From: Bacteroidia bacterium
Lineage (GTDB): Bacteria > Bacteroidota > Bacteroidia > Bacteroidales > UBA12481
Reading direction: 5' to 3'
Length of the DNA stretch: 7,279 nt
NCBI GenBank assembly: GCA_026391235.1
Contig: JAPLDV010000531.1
Location: forward strand, 1 to 7,279
The notes below the pieces were generated by a model. It saw nothing but the letters and a program-made list of their open reading frames with translations, was not told the DNA's origin and searched no databases. Shown here in pieces: positions 5,491 through 7,279 of this stretch (its first letter is position 1; each line of letters starts with the position of its first letter). The translations under genes and the position numbers were made by a program.

Positions 5491-6816
5491 ATGACGGAGC
5501 AGGAACCCCTGGGGCTTTTTGAATTAAACCGGCAGATCCGCCTGAACATCCAGTCGGGATTTCCGGAAGCAATATGGGTGGTGGCCGAAATCAGCGATTT
5601 TACAGTCAACCGCAACGGCCATTGTTATCTCGAACTGATCGAGAAGGAACCCGATGGCGACCGTATTCTCGCCAGATCGCGTGCAACCATCTGGGCCTCA
5701 GCTTACCGGATGCTCCGTCCTTTCTTTGAATCTGCTACCGGACAGGAACTGATGCCTGGGATTAAAATACTGGTAAGAGCAGACGTAGAATTCCATGAAT
5801 TGTACTCAATAAGCCTGAATATCAGGGATATCGAGCCCAGCTTTACCATCGGAGATCTGGCACGAAAACGCCAGATGATCATACGGAAACTCGAAGAAGC
5901 AGGTGTTTTTGACATGAACAAAGAGCTGGAAATGCCTCTCGTACCTCAAAAAATTGCTATTATTTCTTCACCAACGGCGGCCGGTTATGGCGATTTCAAT
6001 GACCAACTCATTAATAATCCTTCCGGGTACATTTTCTATACGCATCTATTTCCGGCTGTTATGCAGGGAGAAGAAACCGGACCCTCCATTATCGGGGCTC
6101 TCGATGTGATTGCCGGTTATGACCATTTCTTTGATGCCGTGGTAATCATTCGCGGTGGCGGTTCAAAGCTTGATCTCAGCAGCTTCGATAATTATGATTT
6201 GGGATTAAATGTCGCGCAATTTCCTCTTCCGGTGATTACCGGGATTGGCCATGAACAGGATGATTCCATCATAGACCTGGTTGCTCACACACGTTGTAAA
6301 ACCCCCACCGCCGTAGCTGAATTTCTGATCGGCCGGGTCGAAGAATTTGAAGTCCGCCTGGATGATTCCGTTCTATCGACGGTTGAAATCGTTCACTCCT
6401 GGCTTGCAGACGAAAAAAGTTCGATCGCAAGGATAATGGAAGGAATGAGACTCCGCGTTAAAGGATTTACCGATTATCGGAAATTGGCACTGACTCAGAT
6501 GCTTGTACATTCAAGAAGTTCTGTAGCCCAATATTTCCGGCTAAAACATGATTCGTTAGCTCGATTCGAACAGGTATCCGACTGGAAAAATCCGGTAAAC
6601 ATTCTCAAAATGGGTTACTCCATCCGTTCACGGGTGAGGGTGGCTCCGAGGGTAATTCCGAGCTACAATAATATCATCCCTCCGGGAAAACCCAAAGTGA
6701 TCACTGAAACCCTGATACCTGATACCCGATACCCGATACCTGAAACCCGATACCCGATACCCGATAACTTCCTCCGCCATGAACCTACGTCCCCGAATGC
6801 TCTCGAAAACAGATGA
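5491..6816 (+). CDS. xseA: Exodeoxyribonuclease VII large subunit, with an altered C-terminus
   Basis: XseA is the catalytic subunit of exonuclease VII, a cytoplasmic enzyme that degrades single-stranded DNA together with the small subunit XseB. The N-terminal OB-fold covers about residues 5-115. The nuclease domain shows IISSPTAAGYGDF at 157-169, RGGGS at 221-225, GIGHEQDD at 251-258 and TRCKTPTAVAEFL at 267-279. A charged helical region follows, and then the C-terminal signature GYSI at 375-378. Residues 388-408 (VIPSYNNIIPPGKPKVITETL) still resemble the usual segment of the form V-x-S...PGD-x-V-x-T. From about 409 the expected DGx-type ending is replaced by IPDTRYP-IPETRYP-IPDN, encoded by a 7-bp DNA repeat, and then by 15 residues that overlap the next gene. 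The length of 441 is within the family range. The start at 5491 is the first ATG in frame after the protease stop. xseB, often the next gene, is absent here; its place is taken by the flavoprotein gene. Family identity is firm. The activity of the altered tail is unknown. Confidence 0.93.
   Translation: MTEQEPLGLFELNRQIRLNIQSGFPEAIWVVAEISDFTVNRNGHCYLELIEKEPDGDRILARSRATIWASAYRMLRPFFESATGQELMPGIKILVRADVEFHELYSISLNIRDIEPSFTIGDLARKRQMIIRKLEEAGVFDMNKELEMPLVPQKIAIISSPTAAGYGDFNDQLINNPSGYIFYTHLFPAVMQGEETGPSIIGALDVIAGYDHFFDAVVIIRGGGSKLDLSSFDNYDLGLNVAQFPLPVITGIGHEQDDSIIDLVAHTRCKTPTAVAEFLIGRVEEFEVRLDDSVLSTVEIVHSWLADEKSSIARIMEGMRLRVKGFTDYRKLALTQMLVHSRSSVAQYFRLKHDSLARFEQVSDWKNPVNILKMGYSIRSRVRVAPRVIPSYNNIIPPGKPKVITETLIPDTRYPIPETRYPIPDNFLRHEPTSPNALENR
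6711..6766 (+). repeat. Eight tandem copies of a 7-bp repeat (CCYGATA) at the 3' end of xseA
   Basis: Units start at 6711, 6718, 6725, 6732, 6739, 6746, 6753 and 6760. Units 1-2 read CCTGATA, unit 5 reads CCTGAAA, and the other five read CCCGATA. An imperfect relic, ACTGAAA, lies just before at 6703-6709. The array is translated within xseA with a 21-base (7-residue) protein period. It ends 12 bases before the ATG of the next gene. Because 7 is not a multiple of 3, any gain or loss of a unit changes the frame of the xseA end. Confidence 0.97.
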
Positions 6817-7243
6817 GATCGAAAAGATCATCAACGAAGCCCAGGTGTGTTATCTGGGTATGTCGGAAGATAATAAGCCTTATGTACTACCGATGAACTT
6901 TGCTTATGATGCGGGAGCTCTGTATTTGCACGCGGCACCGGAAGGATATAAACTTGAGGTATTGAGGGCGAATCCCAATGTTTGCATCAATTTCAATACC
7001 GGCAATGAAATATTTCACCGGCACAAGGAAGTGGGCTGCTCGTGGGGAATGAAATTTAAAAGTGTTAACGCATTCGGTAACGCCTGTTTTATTGATGACT
7101 ATGCCGAGAAATACAGGATTATGCAACTATTTATGGTTAAGTTTTCAGGTGAAAATTATGAATTTTCTGAACCTTCCATCCGGAATGTAGCAATCATTAA
7201 GGTAGAGGTTGAGAAGATGACGGGGAAGGTATACGGGTACTGA
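6779..7243 (+). CDS. Small split-barrel flavoprotein, pyridoxamine 5'-phosphate oxidase family (NimA-like)
   Basis: This 154-residue cytoplasmic protein matches the layout of the NimA/Pyridox_ox_2 group of FMN-binding split-barrel proteins. An N-terminal helix (TDEIEKIINEA, 11-21) leads to CYLGMSEDNKPYVLPMNFAYD (24-44), then LYLHAAPEGYKLEVLRANPNVCINF (48-72) and a later VNAFGNACFIDD strand (96-107). Members include 5-nitroimidazole reductases and many flavin- or heme-binding proteins of unknown substrate, so neither PLP synthesis nor drug resistance should be assumed. The length is typical. The ATG at 6779 lies inside the end of xseA, giving a 38-base overlap in another frame. An ATG at 6797 (Met7) would also leave the domain intact. 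No separate promoter or Shine-Dalgarno sequence is visible, so expression may depend on the xseA transcript. No terminator is visible in the 36 bases left after the stop. Confidence 0.85.
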   Translation: MNLRPRMLSKTDEIEKIINEAQVCYLGMSEDNKPYVLPMNFAYDAGALYLHAAPEGYKLEVLRANPNVCINFNTGNEIFHRHKEVGCSWGMKFKSVNAFGNACFIDDYAEKYRIMQLFMVKFSGENYEFSEPSIRNVAIIKVEVEKMTGKVYGY

Positions 7244-7279
7244 AGAGATGTCGTGCAGCGTTGAGAGGTCCCCGCTTTC

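Noticed and set aside
6711..6766. A CRISPR-like array
   Set aside because: The units are 7 bp, directly adjacent and without spacers. This is a simple tandem repeat.
7244..7279. The final 36 bases
   Set aside because: No hairpin, promoter box or coding start could be supported in so short a stretch.

Overview
The window reads as ordinary chromosomal sequence from a member of the Bacteroidota, probably Bacteroidales-like and possibly from a metagenome assembly. Support comes from a type IX secretion (T9SS) type A sorting domain on an exported subtilisin-like protease, matches to the Bacteroidota -7 promoter box TAnnTTTG, start codons mostly without a Shine-Dalgarno sequence, and Bacteroidota-style DnaK, XseA and MORN-repeat proteins. 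All recognisable genes lie on the + strand.

Layout. Bases 1-54 look like the last 17 codons of an upstream gene. A short gap with an inverted repeat and a good sigma-54-like -24/-12 promoter (89-103) leads into dnaK (141-2087 as it reads here). dnaK carries a perfect tandem duplication of 56 bp near its 3' end, which shifts the frame and replaces the normal acidic C-terminus ending in EEVK. Deleting one copy restores a 639-residue DnaK that stops at 2116. A typical 2-Cys peroxiredoxin follows (2133-2765), then a strong hairpin terminator overlapping a -7 promoter box. Next come an exported MORN-repeat (YwqK-like) protein (2851-3645), a gap containing GC-rich repeat-like sequence and another -7 box, a secreted S8 serine peptidase with a T9SS tail (3802-5472), the exonuclease VII large subunit xseA (5491-6816), and a small split-barrel flavoprotein of the NimA/pyridoxamine-phosphate-oxidase type (6779-7243) that overlaps the end of xseA. 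Bases 7244-7279 hold nothing I recognise. No gene-free stretch exceeds 300 bases.

How the parts relate. DnaK and the peroxiredoxin are both protein- or oxidant-stress functions with no terminator between them, so they may share a transcript. The protease, xseA and the flavoprotein are closely packed and may be co-transcribed, with no obvious functional link. I see no new defence system or other novel multi-gene system. The two observations most worth checking are both repeats that alter reading frames: the 56-bp duplication in dnaK, and an 8-copy, 7-bp repeat at the end of xseA. Loss of one unit of the latter would fuse XseA in frame to the downstream flavoprotein.
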